64,000 bases of DNA from Desulfobacterales bacterium (GTDB lineage: Bacteria; Desulfobacterota; Desulfobacteria; Desulfobacterales; JAEINQ01). Both the position numbers and the translations under genes were made by a program. The notes beneath the pieces were generated by a model. It worked only from the letters and a program-made list of their open reading frames with translations. It ran no database searches and had not been told where the DNA came from. Shown here in pieces: positions 1 through 9,131 of this stretch. Location of the stretch: positions 16,354 through 80,353 of the forward strand of contig JAEINQ010000022.1 in assembly GCA_016342285.1 (NCBI GenBank). Reading direction: 5' to 3'. Numbering within the stretch: position 1 is the stretch's first letter; each line of letters begins with the position of its first letter.

Positions 1-939
1 GGACGATGGCGTCGGCGCCGGCCCTTTGCGCCCCTGATCCTTGCCAGTATCGGCCAAAGCAGCACGGCGCCCATCTCCTGGGCCGCACGGCTTTCCGCCC
101 TGCCGGAGATGGTCAAGCTTTTCGCCATGGTCCTGATGGTGGTGGCTCTGGCACGGCCCCAGTGGGGGACCCGCCAGATGAACGTGACCACCGAGGGGAT
201 CAATATTATTCTTGCGGTGGACCTGTCCGAGAGCATGTCCGCCCTGGATTTTAAGCGGGACGGACAAATCGTGGACCGGCTCGAAGCCGTGCGCGGGGTG
301 ATTCGCGATTTCATTGGACGCCGTGAAGGGGATCGCATCGGCATGGTGGTGTTCGGTTCCGAAGCCTATACCCAGGTCCCCCTGACCCGGGATTACACCA
401 CCCTGGCCACTGTCATGGAAAAGGTGCAAATCGGTGCGGCCGGACCCCAGACCGCCATCGGAGATGCCATCGGCATCTCCATCAAACGGCTTGAGGATAT
501 TGAGAGTAAATCCAACATCGTTATTTTGCTCACCGACGGTGAATCCAATACCGGCGCGCTAACCCCCGAGGCGGCCACCCTGGTGGCGTCCGAACGCGGC
601 ATCCGAATTTATACCATCGGGGTCGGGAGCCGGGGCCGGGCGCCTTTTCGTATTCAACACCCCTTTTTCGGTGAGCAATACGTCTACCAGCGGGTCAGCA
701 TGGACGAAGCGGCCCTGAAGCAGATTGCCGAAAAAACCGAAGGACGGTATTTTCGTGCCGCCGACACCGAGGGGCTGGAAGCCATTTACCGGACGATCGA
801 TGCCCTGGAAAAGACCGAGGTGAAGGTAAAAACCCACATGGATTACCGTGAAACCTATGGATATTTCCTGGCACCGGCCCTGGTCTTGCTCAGCATTTGG
901 GTGATTCTGGCCCACACCCGATTTTTGAGGGTCCCATGA
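1..939 (+). CDS. batA: BatA-like von Willebrand A protein, 5' end missing
   Basis: The reading frame is open from the first base, so the gene begins outside the window; 312 residues are visible. A short ALARPQ motif after a membrane segment leads into a von Willebrand A domain. Its metal-binding DxSxS motif (DLSES) lies near visible residue 74, and an LTDGES strand follows. A C-terminal membrane helix (about 290-308) anchors it. This is the arrangement of BatA in the Bacteroides aerotolerance operon, where Bat proteins are membrane-held, metal-binding adhesion-type domains thought to act with a MoxR ATPase. MoxR and DUF58 genes would be expected upstream, outside the window. The stop codon overlaps the next start as ATGA, implying translational coupling. 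Confidence 0.9.
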   Translation, partial: GRWRRRRPFAPLILASIGQSSTAPISWAARLSALPEMVKLFAMVLMVVALARPQWGTRQMNVTTEGINIILAVDLSESMSALDFKRDGQIVDRLEAVRGVIRDFIGRREGDRIGMVVFGSEAYTQVPLTRDYTTLATVMEKVQIGAAGPQTAIGDAIGISIKRLEDIESKSNIVILLTDGESNTGALTPEAATLVASERGIRIYTIGVGSRGRAPFRIQHPFFGEQYVYQRVSMDEAALKQIAEKTEGRYFRAADTEGLEAIYRTIDALEKTEVKVKTHMDYRETYGYFLAPALVLLSIWVILAHTRFLRVP

Positions 940-2756
940 GGTTTGTCTCTTCCCAACTCCTTTTTCTCATCTGGCTCCTCCCCCTGCTGGGGCTGTTGGT
1001 CGCCCACGGTCTCAGACGACGTCGGCGCATTCTGACCGCTTACGCCACGGACCATGCCCTGGCCGCCATCGCACCAGAGTCGGATCGCAACCGATACGCG
1101 ATCAAGGCGGCGTTGGTCGTTGGGGCCATGCTCCTGGGGATTTTTGCTCTCAGCGGCCCCCAGTACGGGTTCCGGTGGCAGGAAATGCATCGTCGGGGCG
1201 TTGACCTGATCATCGCCATCGACTGTTCGAGAAGCATGACGGCCACCGATATCCCCCCGTCCCGGCTGGAGCGGGCCAAACGGGAGATTGTCGACCTGCT
1301 CAACATGATGACCGGCGACCGGGTGGGCCTGGTGGCCTTTGCCGGTACCGCCTTTGTCCAGTGCCCCCTGACCCTGGATTACCAGTCCTTTCACCTCTTT
1401 TTATCGACCCTGTCTCCGGATGTCCTGCCTGTCGGGGGCACCGACCTTTCCGAAGCCGTGAAGGTCGCCCTGTCCGCTTTTGGATCTGAAACCGATTCAG
1501 ACAAGGCGGTGATTCTGATCACCGACGGCGAAAGCACCGGCGCCGATCCCATGGAAGCCGCTGAGAAAGCGCATAAAGCCGGGGTGAGGCTTTTTTGCAT
1601 CGGCGTGGGCAAACCCGAAGGCGCTCCCATTCCCCAGAGTGGCGGCTTTCAAAAAGATCCGGCCGGCAGGATTTTCATGAGCCGGCTGGACGAAACCATC
1701 TTAAAAAAAATGGCGACCCTGACCGACGGCGGCTATGTGCGGTCCGTTGCAGGCGATATGGACCTGGAGGTGATCTACCGGGACCAGATTCAGGGCAAGA
1801 TGAAGGCCGCCGAACTGGAGGGTGGGCGCCGGAAGGTCTGGGATAACCGTTACCAGTGGGCCCTGTTGCCGGCTCTGGTGTTGCTGATTTGGGAAATGCT
1901 GATACCGGCCTATGGCCGCCGTCGCACCTCGGTCATTTTGCTGCTGCCCGCGGCCTGCCTTCTTCTCGCCGGCCCCCGAGCCGAGGCCGGCTGGATCAAC
2001 CCGCCCCTCCATGCCGGTATTGCGGCCTATGAGAATGGCGATTATCAGGCCGCGTTGAAATCGTTCATCGATGCCCAGCTCAAAGACCCGGATCGACCGG
2101 AAATCGATTTCAACATCGGCAATGCCTACTACCGCCTCAAGGATTACGCCTCGGCGGCACGGAGCTTTGAACAGGCGGCCCGTGTTGGAAACCCGCAACT
2201 GAAACAAAAGGCCCTGTATAACATGGGCGATGCCCTGTTTCGATCGGGGAACCTGAAGGAGGCCGTCGACCGCTTCCAACAGGCCCTTGACCTGGACCCG
2301 CAAGACCAGGCAGCCCGGAAAAACCTTGAATTTGCTCAAAAAGCGCTCCAAAAACAAAAGGAACCACCTTCCCAGCAGACATCGGGGGAGAAGGAGAGTG
2401 GTTCCGACAAAAAAGATCAATCCCATAAGACGTCCCAAGGGAAAGACGATGAAAGCAAAGACCAACGGGGGGAGACCCAGGACGACCCGGCCAAAAAACC
2501 GCCGGAACAATCCAAGCGGGGTTCCCAGCCACCGGAGAAAGAGGTGCAGGGCAAGGGGGGGGGCAAAGCGACCCAGCCGCCTGAGCCCAAAGGGGCCGAC
2601 CCCTCATCGTCGGCAGATGCCGGAGAGCGGACAGCAGGATCCCTTAAGGAGCCGTCCCGAACGCGATCCGAACAGATTCTCAACCGGCTTCAGGACCGTC
2701 CCGGGCGCGCCCTGATGCCTGCTTACGGGAATCGGACGGTCGACAAGGACTGGTAA
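936..2756 (+). CDS. batB: BatB-BatC fusion: von Willebrand A domain plus TPR domain
   Basis: A 606-residue protein starting at the ATG that overlaps the batA stop; an in-frame upstream start at 897 would lie inside batA and is rejected. Two membrane helices (about 7-24 and 57-75) and an ALSGPQ motif precede a VWA domain with MIDAS motif DCSRS at residues 96-100 and an ITDGES strand. A third helix near 303-320 is followed by a second hydrophobic stretch, then about three TPR repeats (roughly 355-470). A long, highly charged Lys/Glu/Gln/Ser/Pro tail ends the protein. BatB and BatC are separate in the classical operon; here the TPR part corresponds to BatC. The order predicts the VWA and TPR regions are separated by membrane segments. 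Confidence 0.9.
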   Translation: MRFVSSQLLFLIWLLPLLGLLVAHGLRRRRRILTAYATDHALAAIAPESDRNRYAIKAALVVGAMLLGIFALSGPQYGFRWQEMHRRGVDLIIAIDCSRSMTATDIPPSRLERAKREIVDLLNMMTGDRVGLVAFAGTAFVQCPLTLDYQSFHLFLSTLSPDVLPVGGTDLSEAVKVALSAFGSETDSDKAVILITDGESTGADPMEAAEKAHKAGVRLFCIGVGKPEGAPIPQSGGFQKDPAGRIFMSRLDETILKKMATLTDGGYVRSVAGDMDLEVIYRDQIQGKMKAAELEGGRRKVWDNRYQWALLPALVLLIWEMLIPAYGRRRTSVILLLPAACLLLAGPRAEAGWINPPLHAGIAAYENGDYQAALKSFIDAQLKDPDRPEIDFNIGNAYYRLKDYASAARSFEQAARVGNPQLKQKALYNMGDALFRSGNLKEAVDRFQQALDLDPQDQAARKNLEFAQKALQKQKEPPSQQTSGEKESGSDKKDQSHKTSQGKDDESKDQRGETQDDPAKKPPEQSKRGSQPPEKEVQGKGGGKATQPPEPKGADPSSSADAGERTAGSLKEPSRTRSEQILNRLQDRPGRALMPAYGNRTVDKDW

Positions 2757-2929
2757 TCCAACCGCTGGCGCGTTTGGATAAAACGGGGCTTCGCCCCTTA
2801 AAATGCAGCACCGTTAAGGTATGTCAGTAAAAAATCCGGACATGGAAGTCATGACGGAAGGCGTTATTCGGTTGAGGACACTTGAACCCTTGACCCCTCG
2901 GATCCTCGAACCCTCTCAGTTGGAAAACG
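2757..2929. other. batBC-batD spacer
   Basis: A 173-base gap that interrupts the otherwise overlapping bat genes. I see no gene and no strong terminator, so the operon probably reads through. Confidence 0.4.
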
Positions 2930-4696
2930 ATGGTATTTAAAACAAAAACGCTTTTGATTGTCCTGGCCTGGAGTCTGTTGGCGCTATCTCCGGCCTGGGC
3001 AGGAGATGTTTCGGTGCGGGCCCAGGTTGACCGGACGCGCATCGCTAACGGCGAACCCTTTCGACTCAGCGTCACCCTCCAGGGCGGGCCGGGGACGGTG
3101 GATCTTTCCGGCCTGTCCGACTTTGATGTTGCATCCCGGGGAAGCAGCACCAATATTCAACTCATCAACGGGCGGCTCTCCAAGGAGATCCGCTACGATT
3201 ATGGCCTGATTCCCAAAAAAACCGGTCGGTTGACCATCCCGGCCCTGCCCGTGGAAACCGACAATGGGGTGTTGCACACCCCGCCCATTGCCGTTGAGGT
3301 CACCGATCAGCCCCAAACGGCCGATGACAGTGCCGACGTTTTCGTCCAGGCCGAGATATCGACCCCTGCCCCCTATGCGGGCCAGCAACTGATCTACCGG
3401 TTTCGGTTTTTCAATGCCGTCCAGGTGGCCGACAATGTTCGGTTCCAAAAGCCCGACTTTACCGGGTTCACCGTCCGGAAAGTTGAAAAAGAGCGGGTCT
3501 TTCAACAAACCGTGAGCGGGCGAACCTATCAGGTGACGGAACTCGCCTTTGTCATTATCCCCCTAGAAAGCGGGAGTGCAACCATCGATCCGGCCGTGAT
3601 CCAGTGCCAGGTCTTTCAAAAAGGGGCCAGACAGGATCCCCTGTCGAGGCTATCCCCTTTTTTCGACGACCGTTTTTTTGCCCGGCACCAGACGGTTCCG
3701 CGGACACTTAGGACACCTGCCCTACCGGTAACGGTCAGGCCCCTGCCGCCGGTACCGGCGGACATGCCCTTTTCAGGTCTTGTCGGCCGCTTTGACATCA
3801 AGGCCGAAATCGATCGGCCCGAAGTCCCTGCAGGAGAATCGGTGACCCTGACCGTCACCGTGGCCGGTGAAGGAAATGTCATGGATGCGCCGGCGCCCGA
3901 ACTGGGACCGATTTCCGACGCAAAGGTCTATGCCGATACGCCCGAGGAGGAACTGTCCATTACCGACCAGGGGATTTCCGGGGAGAAACGCTTCCGATTC
4001 GCAGTGGTCCCTGTCCTAGCCGGGGATCTGAACCTGCCGGCAATGGAACTCGGATTTTTCGATCCATCAGCAGGCCGATACCGCCGGGCCAAGAGCCGAC
4101 CGATCCATGTCCGGGTACTGGCTGCGGCGGCAGGGAACGAACCGGCCATGGCCGCGCCGCCTCCGGCTTCCAATGAACTGCCGGCTGTCCGGAAAAAACC
4201 GGTCACTTTTTCCGGACGCGATATCCTGCCCCTCAAGGATTCCCTGGACGCCATTGAAGATGCACCGGCCATGACGCTCCTGGCCTTTGTACTGTGGATG
4301 ACAGGGCCGGCCCTGATCTATCTGCTCATCGCCGCGGTGCTGGCCCGAATGGGTCGAACGGAGAGCGACCGGCAAAAAATGGCACGGCAGGCAAGGGAAC
4401 AGATCCGCCAGGCTACCGAACCGACCCTAACGGATGCCGATTACCTGTCTGCCCTGTACACGGCTCTGGTTTCGGCGATCTATAGTGCCGGCGATAAACT
4501 GGGAGGGGCTCTGACCGGTGCCGACGCCCGGCGCTGGCTGGTCGAAGCTGGTCACGCCGATGAAGAGATCGTCTCGGTGATCCAGTTGCTCGAACGCATC
4601 GAAGCGGCCCGGTTCGGCGGAAAAACCCTCGGCGTGGACGAACGAAAATCCTTGCTCGAAGAAACCCAAGAACGGGTGGGAGGTCTTTGTCGATGA
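2930..4696 (+). CDS. batD: BatD-like aerotolerance protein
   Basis: 588 residues. An N-terminal signal peptide (about 1-25, ending AWA) precedes an extracytoplasmic region of beta-rich, Ig-like character typical of BatD. One membrane helix near residues 448-470 leads to a cytoplasmic helical tail of about 115 residues. BatD is thought to be a scaffold for the BatA/BatB von Willebrand domains in the periplasm. The start has only a weak ribosome site (GGAAAACG), but the signal peptide begins right at this methionine. The stop codon overlaps the batE start (ATGA). Identification rests on the order batA-batBC-batD-batE and topology rather than a catalytic motif; the family has none. Confidence 0.88.
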   Translation: MVFKTKTLLIVLAWSLLALSPAWAGDVSVRAQVDRTRIANGEPFRLSVTLQGGPGTVDLSGLSDFDVASRGSSTNIQLINGRLSKEIRYDYGLIPKKTGRLTIPALPVETDNGVLHTPPIAVEVTDQPQTADDSADVFVQAEISTPAPYAGQQLIYRFRFFNAVQVADNVRFQKPDFTGFTVRKVEKERVFQQTVSGRTYQVTELAFVIIPLESGSATIDPAVIQCQVFQKGARQDPLSRLSPFFDDRFFARHQTVPRTLRTPALPVTVRPLPPVPADMPFSGLVGRFDIKAEIDRPEVPAGESVTLTVTVAGEGNVMDAPAPELGPISDAKVYADTPEEELSITDQGISGEKRFRFAVVPVLAGDLNLPAMELGFFDPSAGRYRRAKSRPIHVRVLAAAAGNEPAMAAPPPASNELPAVRKKPVTFSGRDILPLKDSLDAIEDAPAMTLLAFVLWMTGPALIYLLIAAVLARMGRTESDRQKMARQAREQIRQATEPTLTDADYLSALYTALVSAIYSAGDKLGGALTGADARRWLVEAGHADEEIVSVIQLLERIEAARFGGKTLGVDERKSLLEETQERVGGLCR

Positions 4697-5439
4697 AATT
4701 GCTTTGGATGTGTCTCCTGCTGGCACTGATGATTCTGCCAGCTCAGACGGGGGCCAGTGAAAGACCGCGGGCCTTTCTCGATGGTGTTCAGGCCTATCGC
4801 GACGGCGACTACGACCATGCCATCGAGCGTTTTTCAGCCATTGTCAATGCCGGCATTCGAAATGGAAAACTCTATTACAACCTGGCCAACGCCCATATGA
4901 AAAAGGGAGAGCTGGGTCGGGCCATTCTATGGTACGAACGGGCCGCACGGTTGATCCCGGACGATCCTGACCTGGCATTTAACCGGGATTTCGCCGCCTC
5001 TCTGGTTCAGGACGCCTCTGAGGAAAAGGACACCGGAATTGTTCAGGTGTTGTTTTTCTGGTACTTTATCCTGAGTGCCGAAACGATCCGATGGACGGCC
5101 GTCATCCTCAATGCCGTCTTCTGGGCCATGCTGGCCGCGAGGCGCATGGCCGGCAAACAGACTCTCAATTCATTGGGCCTCGCCGTGGCGGCACTGACCC
5201 TGGTGTTAAGTCTGACCGCGGGGGTTCAATACTGGCAGGCGCGGCATGTCCGCGCCGGTATCGTGATCCCTGCCCAGGTATCGGTCCGGTCCGGCCTGTC
5301 CGAGAGCGCCACCGAGCTTTTCGTGCTCCATGCCGGGACCCGAACCCGCATCGAACAAGAACGGGAAGAGGGATATCGAATCCGTTTTTCGGAAAACAAA
5401 ATCGGATGGGTGAAACGGGCTGACCTGGAGGCGGTCTGA
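4693..5439 (+). CDS. batE: BatE-like TPR and SH3-domain protein
   Basis: 248 residues from the ATG overlapping the batD stop; a TTG six bases upstream is less likely. A signal peptide (about 1-22) is followed by two or three TPR repeats (about 30-105, with the pattern YRDGDYDHAIERF and a YYNLANAH repeat start). Two hydrophobic segments lie near 117-153 and 160-182. A C-terminal bacterial SH3-like domain spans about 190-248 and ends in a typical IGWV strand. This is the usual BatE architecture: TPRs on one side of the membrane and an SH3 domain that may bind cell wall or partner peptides. It closes the bat operon. Confidence 0.88.
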   Translation: MKLLWMCLLLALMILPAQTGASERPRAFLDGVQAYRDGDYDHAIERFSAIVNAGIRNGKLYYNLANAHMKKGELGRAILWYERAARLIPDDPDLAFNRDFAASLVQDASEEKDTGIVQVLFFWYFILSAETIRWTAVILNAVFWAMLAARRMAGKQTLNSLGLAVAALTLVLSLTAGVQYWQARHVRAGIVIPAQVSVRSGLSESATELFVLHAGTRTRIEQEREEGYRIRFSENKIGWVKRADLEAV

Positions 5440-5710
5440 TCGGCATGGCCAACCGACTCTGAACACGCCCACAGGACGCGGATTCCAACTGCGGATCGAA
5501 GGCAATCCAAAACGTTTGCAATTGACTTATAAATACTCTGAATTATGCATATATTTTGGTTATTAACACAGTCATGTCCCTGCTGTTGCAGAGCCTTCCC
5601 CTGGGTAGACAGTCGGGAGAGGGATCTGTAAAAGCAGGCATCCAGGCCTCTTCCTTAGGCCAATCCAAGTCCACGTCTTCGGTGCGTGGTTTTTTCAAGC
5701 GGGGGTGAAT
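5440..5710. other. Intergenic region with possible promoter
   Basis: 271 bases without a gene. TTGACT at 5523-5528 followed after 16 bases by TATGCA is a passable sigma70-type promoter for the pfpI-uspA pair. A sequence near 5463-5488 (CGCCCACAGGACG core) resembles the hairpin at 9068-9092. Confidence 0.35.
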
Positions 5711-6241
5711 ATGGAACTTGAAGGCAGAAAGGTCATCATTTTGGTGGAAGATATGTTCAATGTCTTTGAATTCTGGTATCCGTTCTACCGGCTAAAAGAG
5801 GCCGGGGCTGAGGTGACGGTGGTTGGATCCGGGCGCACGGACACCTTTACCGGCAAACCGGCCACCGAGGTGCGTGCGGATCTTGCCGCTGACCGCGTGA
5901 ATGCCGACGATTACGATGGCCTTGTGATTCCGGGAGGATACGCTCCGGATCAGATGCGCCGGTATCCGGCCATGGTGAATCTGGTTCGATCCATGGTCGA
6001 GGCGGGAAAACCGGTGGCGGCCATCTGCCACGCCGGTTGGATGCTTTGCTCGGCCGATGTGCTAAAGGGCCGCAGGGTCACATCCTTTTTTGCCATCCGG
6101 GACGACATGGTCCATGCCGGAGCCCAGTGGGTGGATGAAAAGGTGGTGGTCGACGATAACCTCATCACCAGCCGGACCCCCGACGACCTGCCGGCGTTCA
6201 TGCGGGAAATGATCCGGGCCGTCGGAAAAATGCGCGTTTAA
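5711..6241 (+). CDS. DJ-1/PfpI-family protein
   Basis: 176 residues. The DJ-1/PfpI fold is evident: a first strand KVIILVEDMFNVFEF, an LVIPGG loop, and a nucleophile elbow AICHAG with the reactive cysteine at residue 106. The commoner elbow is AICHGP; Ala-Gly here is a minor variant. Family members act as glyoxalases/deglycases, chaperones or proteases, mostly under carbonyl or oxidative stress; which applies here cannot be told. The ATG at 5711 is preferred over the GTG at 5705 because a GGGGG stretch sits six to ten bases upstream of it. A UspA gene follows 41 bases later on the same strand, so the two probably form a stress operon. Confidence 0.88.
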   Translation: MELEGRKVIILVEDMFNVFEFWYPFYRLKEAGAEVTVVGSGRTDTFTGKPATEVRADLAADRVNADDYDGLVIPGGYAPDQMRRYPAMVNLVRSMVEAGKPVAAICHAGWMLCSADVLKGRRVTSFFAIRDDMVHAGAQWVDEKVVVDDNLITSRTPDDLPAFMREMIRAVGKMRV

Positions 6242-6282
6242 TCGCCGCGGCCCTATGTGGACGATTCAGACAAGGAGAAGAC

Positions 6283-6675
6283 ATGAAAATTCTGGTGGGT
6301 TACGATGGATCCAACTCGGCCAAGGACACCTTGCGGCTGGCCCTGAGCCATGCATCCCGGTTTGGTGCATCGGTGGAAGTGGCCACCTCCATGGTGCAGG
6401 GGCGGGAAAGCGACCGCAGTGACATCCAACAGGCCGAGAGCGGCCTTAAATGGGCGGAAGAAAAGGCCCGGGAGGCCGGCGTTGCTTGCACCACCCACCT
6501 TTTGATTCGAGGCCTGTCGGTGGGGGAGGACCTGGTTACCTTTGCCGGTGAAAAAGAAATCGATCTGGTCTACATTGGTGTCCGTCGCCGCTCCCGTGTC
6601 GGCAAGCTACTCATGGGATCCAATGCCCAGTTTGTGATTCTCAAAGCTCCGTGTCCGGTCGTGACCGTCAAATAG
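6283..6675 (+). CDS. Universal stress protein, UspA family
   Basis: 130 residues, the single-domain size for UspA. It begins MKILVGYDGS, the first strand and loop of the fold. Near the C terminus it carries a GVRRRSRVGKLLMGSNAQ segment, which matches the Gly-rich nucleotide-binding pattern (G-x2-G-x9-G-S/T) of ATP-binding Usp proteins only loosely. A good AAGGAG ribosome site lies eight bases upstream of the ATG. Usp proteins are small cytoplasmic dimers induced by starvation and stress, with no defined single substrate. Pairing with the upstream PfpI-like gene fits a stress role. Confidence 0.9.
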   Translation: MKILVGYDGSNSAKDTLRLALSHASRFGASVEVATSMVQGRESDRSDIQQAESGLKWAEEKAREAGVACTTHLLIRGLSVGEDLVTFAGEKEIDLVYIGVRRRSRVGKLLMGSNAQFVILKAPCPVVTVK

Positions 6676-6691
6676 TTTCCATTCAAAATTG

Positions 6692-6716
6692 CAGGGCATT
6701 CTTGAACAGTGCCCTT
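6692..6716 (+). terminator. Weak hairpin after the UspA gene
   Basis: AGGGCA and TGCCCT pair around an 11-base loop just after the uspA stop. There is no long T run, so termination here is only possible. Confidence 0.3.
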
Positions 6717-6787
6717 CCACGAATCGGTTTTCAATTGGATGGGAACGCATCGGGTGTTTCCAATTCATAAATGTGAATTTTTGTCCA

Positions 6788-6895
6788 AGGTCAAGGAAAT
6801 CAAGCCATTGCGCGGAGGCATAGCGTGCTACGCCGCACAAGCAATGGCGCCGATTGACGCCGAGATTGGGCAAAAAGGCCATTTATGGATGGAAA
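6788..6895. repeat. Dispersed repeat R2, copy 1
   Basis: About 108 bases shared with 33580-33706. It starts GGTCAAGGAAATC, contains a nested inverted repeat (GCCATTGC ... GCAATGGC around AGGCATAGCGTGCTACGCC) and ends in GGCCATTTATGGATGGAAA. It abuts the stop codon of the minus-strand UPF0210 gene, as copy 2 abuts the stop of another minus-strand gene. Confidence 0.85.
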
Positions 6896-6899
6896 CCAG

Positions 6900-8285
6900 C
6901 TAGTTTATCAGGCTATGAATAGGAGCGGGAATACGGCCTCCCAGACGCACGAACGGGTTGTCACCGGTTGCGTTGTTCACAGCCATGATCACGGATTGGC
7001 CCAGTAATCCCCCGAAATAGGCCTTGTCGCCCGCTTTTTTGCCGGGTACCGGGATGAGACGGGCGGCGGTTGTTTTTTTGTTGATGACACCAATGGCCAT
7101 TTCGTCGGCGATGATGCCGGCCAGGGTTTCCGCCGTGGTGTCACCCGGAACAGCGACCATGTCCAGGCCGACGCTGCAGACGCTGGTGATGGCTTCCAGC
7201 TTTTCGATGGTCAGGAGCCCTTTTTCCACTGATTCCGAAATGTTGAGGTCTTCACTGACCGGAATGAAAGCCCCGCTCAACCCGCCCACGTGTGAACTGG
7301 CAAAGGCACCGCCTTTTTTTACCGCATCATTGAGCATGGCCAGCGCCGCTGTGGTTCCGGGCACCCCGATGCCCAGCAGTCCCATGCTCTGGAAAATCTC
7401 TCCCACCGAATCTCCCACATTCGGCGTCGGCGCCAGGGACAGATCCACGATGCCGAATCCGATACCGAGATGATCCGCCACTTCCCGACCGATAATTTCC
7501 CCGACCCGGGTCACTTTGTAGGCGGTGCGCTTGATGATCTCAGATATTCGCCCCAGGTCGGGACGCTCGGTTCCGGACAGGGCGCGATCGATGGCTTTTT
7601 TTACCACCCCCGGTCCGCTGACCCCCATGTTGATAACCGCGTCGGCTTCACCGATGCCGAGATAGGCGCCGGCCATGAACGGAACATCCTGGGGAATGTT
7701 GGCAAAAACGCAGAGTTTGGCGCAGGCTAGTCCGTCGCGGTCCGCTGTCAGGGCCGCGGCGTCCCGGATGATTTTCCCCATCAGAAGGATCGCGTCCATA
7801 TTGATACCTGCCCGGGTGGAAGCGACGTTGACTGATGCACAGACCCGTTGGGTTTCGGTGAGCGCCTGGGGGATGGCCTCGATGAGCGCCCGGTCGCCAT
7901 GGGCGATTCCTTTTTCCACCAGTGCGCTGAAACCACCGATGAAATCGACCCCTACCTCGGCGGCGGCAGCGTCCATGGCATGGGCAACGGAGACCAGTTC
8001 GGCCGAGGAAAAGGGTGCCCCCACGGCAGCCATGGGGCTGACGGCGATCCGCTTGTTGACCACCGGGATGCCGTACTTGTCCCCCACCTGATCGCAGACC
8101 GAAACCAAGTTCTTGGCCAGTTTGTCAATTTTATTACGAATATTGGCTTTGAGCCGGTCCAGGTCATCACTGACGCAGTCAAACAGATTGATCCCGAGAG
8201 TCACGGTGCGAACATCGAGATGTTCGTTCTGGAGCATCTCCAGGGTCGACAGGATTTCAAGTTCGTTTAGCATGGTAAAATCCAT
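6900..8285 (-). CDS. UPF0210 (DUF711) family protein
   Basis: 461 residues, the usual size of the UPF0210/DUF711 (PFL2801-like) family. Characteristic stretches include VRTVTLGINLFDC near the N terminus, GIPVVNKRIAVSP, and glycine-rich loops such as MGVSGPGVVKKAI. The fold is related to pyruvate formate-lyase-like barrels, but no activity is established. The start is uncertain: ATG at 8285 or 8273, neither with a strong ribosome site. The gene lies 14 bases downstream of an ACT-domain gene on the same strand. The pairing of UPF0210 with an ACT protein is widespread in bacteria and archaea and suggests an amino-acid-sensing role, which is inference. Confidence 0.88.
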   Translation of the reverse strand: MDFTMLNELEILSTLEMLQNEHLDVRTVTLGINLFDCVSDDLDRLKANIRNKIDKLAKNLVSVCDQVGDKYGIPVVNKRIAVSPMAAVGAPFSSAELVSVAHAMDAAAAEVGVDFIGGFSALVEKGIAHGDRALIEAIPQALTETQRVCASVNVASTRAGINMDAILLMGKIIRDAAALTADRDGLACAKLCVFANIPQDVPFMAGAYLGIGEADAVINMGVSGPGVVKKAIDRALSGTERPDLGRISEIIKRTAYKVTRVGEIIGREVADHLGIGFGIVDLSLAPTPNVGDSVGEIFQSMGLLGIGVPGTTAALAMLNDAVKKGGAFASSHVGGLSGAFIPVSEDLNISESVEKGLLTIEKLEAITSVCSVGLDMVAVPGDTTAETLAGIIADEMAIGVINKKTTAARLIPVPGKKAGDKAYFGGLLGQSVIMAVNNATGDNPFVRLGGRIPAPIHSLIN

Positions 8286-8299
8286 TAATTAAAAAGGGT

Positions 8300-8854
8300 T
8301 CAGATTCTATTTAAGGCCTCGAAAATATGTCGGTGCTGAATGCTGATGGTCAGTTCAAGGGCGGCTGCCTTTTGCCTGAGATCCTGCTGCAACCGCTGCT
8401 GATCGGTGGTTTCGGGCACGTCCACTTCGTAAATCATGATGTTGTCGTTGGGGTTTTTCCCCCCTTTGAATACGGCCTGCAAATGGGTGACATTGACCCC
8501 GTGGCCGGCGATCACTTCGGTGATGGTCGCAACCAGCCCTTTGCGGTCCGGTCCCCGGGTGGTGATCACAAAGGGTTCGCTTTGGGCAAAGGCTGGATTC
8601 GGTGTGTAGGGCTGCAACGGTTTGACGTGGATATGAAGGCCGAGTTCGTTGAGTTTGAGTCGCATGATGGCCTGAAGCTGTTCCGGGGATTTCCGAGCTG
8701 GCACGGATGCGATAAAAATGCCTGAAAATTCAGATTGTAAAATGGTCTGATTGACGTTTTCAATGTTGCATTCCTCATGAAAGAGAATCTTGGATACCCC
8801 GGCGATGATACCGGGCCGATCCTCTCCGAGAACCGATATGATCACCTTTCTCAT
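8300..8854 (-). CDS. Tandem ACT-domain protein (GcvR/UPF0237-like)
   Basis: 184 residues with two ACT domains. The first begins MRKVIISVLGEDRPGIIAGV and the second near residue 95 begins with FVITTRGPDRKGLVATITEV. The DRPGI and DRKGL motifs mark the ligand-contact loops of ACT domains, which usually bind amino acids and regulate a partner. The standard UPF0237 partner of UPF0210 has one ACT domain; this is a doubled, GcvR-like version. It is translated immediately before the UPF0210 gene, so the two products probably interact. No DNA-binding or catalytic domain is present. Confidence 0.88.
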   Translation of the reverse strand: MRKVIISVLGEDRPGIIAGVSKILFHEECNIENVNQTILQSEFSGIFIASVPARKSPEQLQAIMRLKLNELGLHIHVKPLQPYTPNPAFAQSEPFVITTRGPDRKGLVATITEVIAGHGVNVTHLQAVFKGGKNPNDNIMIYEVDVPETTDQQRLQQDLRQKAAALELTISIQHRHIFEALNRI

Positions 8855-9131
8855 GGACCTGCTCCTGTGAGTTGAAAATCCTGGCCCAGAGGACCAGGCT
8901 TTGGTTTGTCCCTGGAAGGGGCTGTCATTGGGATTTGAAGTTTGAAGCTGAATTTCGTTCCTTATCCATCAATCCGAAGGGCTCTGTCAACAGATGCGGT
9001 TCCAATTCTTCGTTATCCGACGCTTGTCTGCCAGCAGAACCCTGTGATACAGATAGCACGTATAAAGAATCCACGCCCACAGGACGTGGATTCCTACTGT
9101 GTATTGAAATCCCGGCAAGGACGACACCGGC
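8855..9131. other. Intergenic region with hairpin repeat
   Basis: 277 bases between divergent genes. Nothing coding is convincing. An 8-bp hairpin AATCCACG ... CGTGGATT with loop CCCACAGGA lies at 9068-9092, upstream of the plus-strand gene. A related CGCCCAxAGxACG element occurs near 5464-5488, 8881-8900 and 59043-59063. Confidence 0.5.

Noticed and set aside
6709..6903. A 64-codon frame between the UspA and UPF0210 genes
   Set aside because: It is made largely of repeat R2 and has no conserved protein features.
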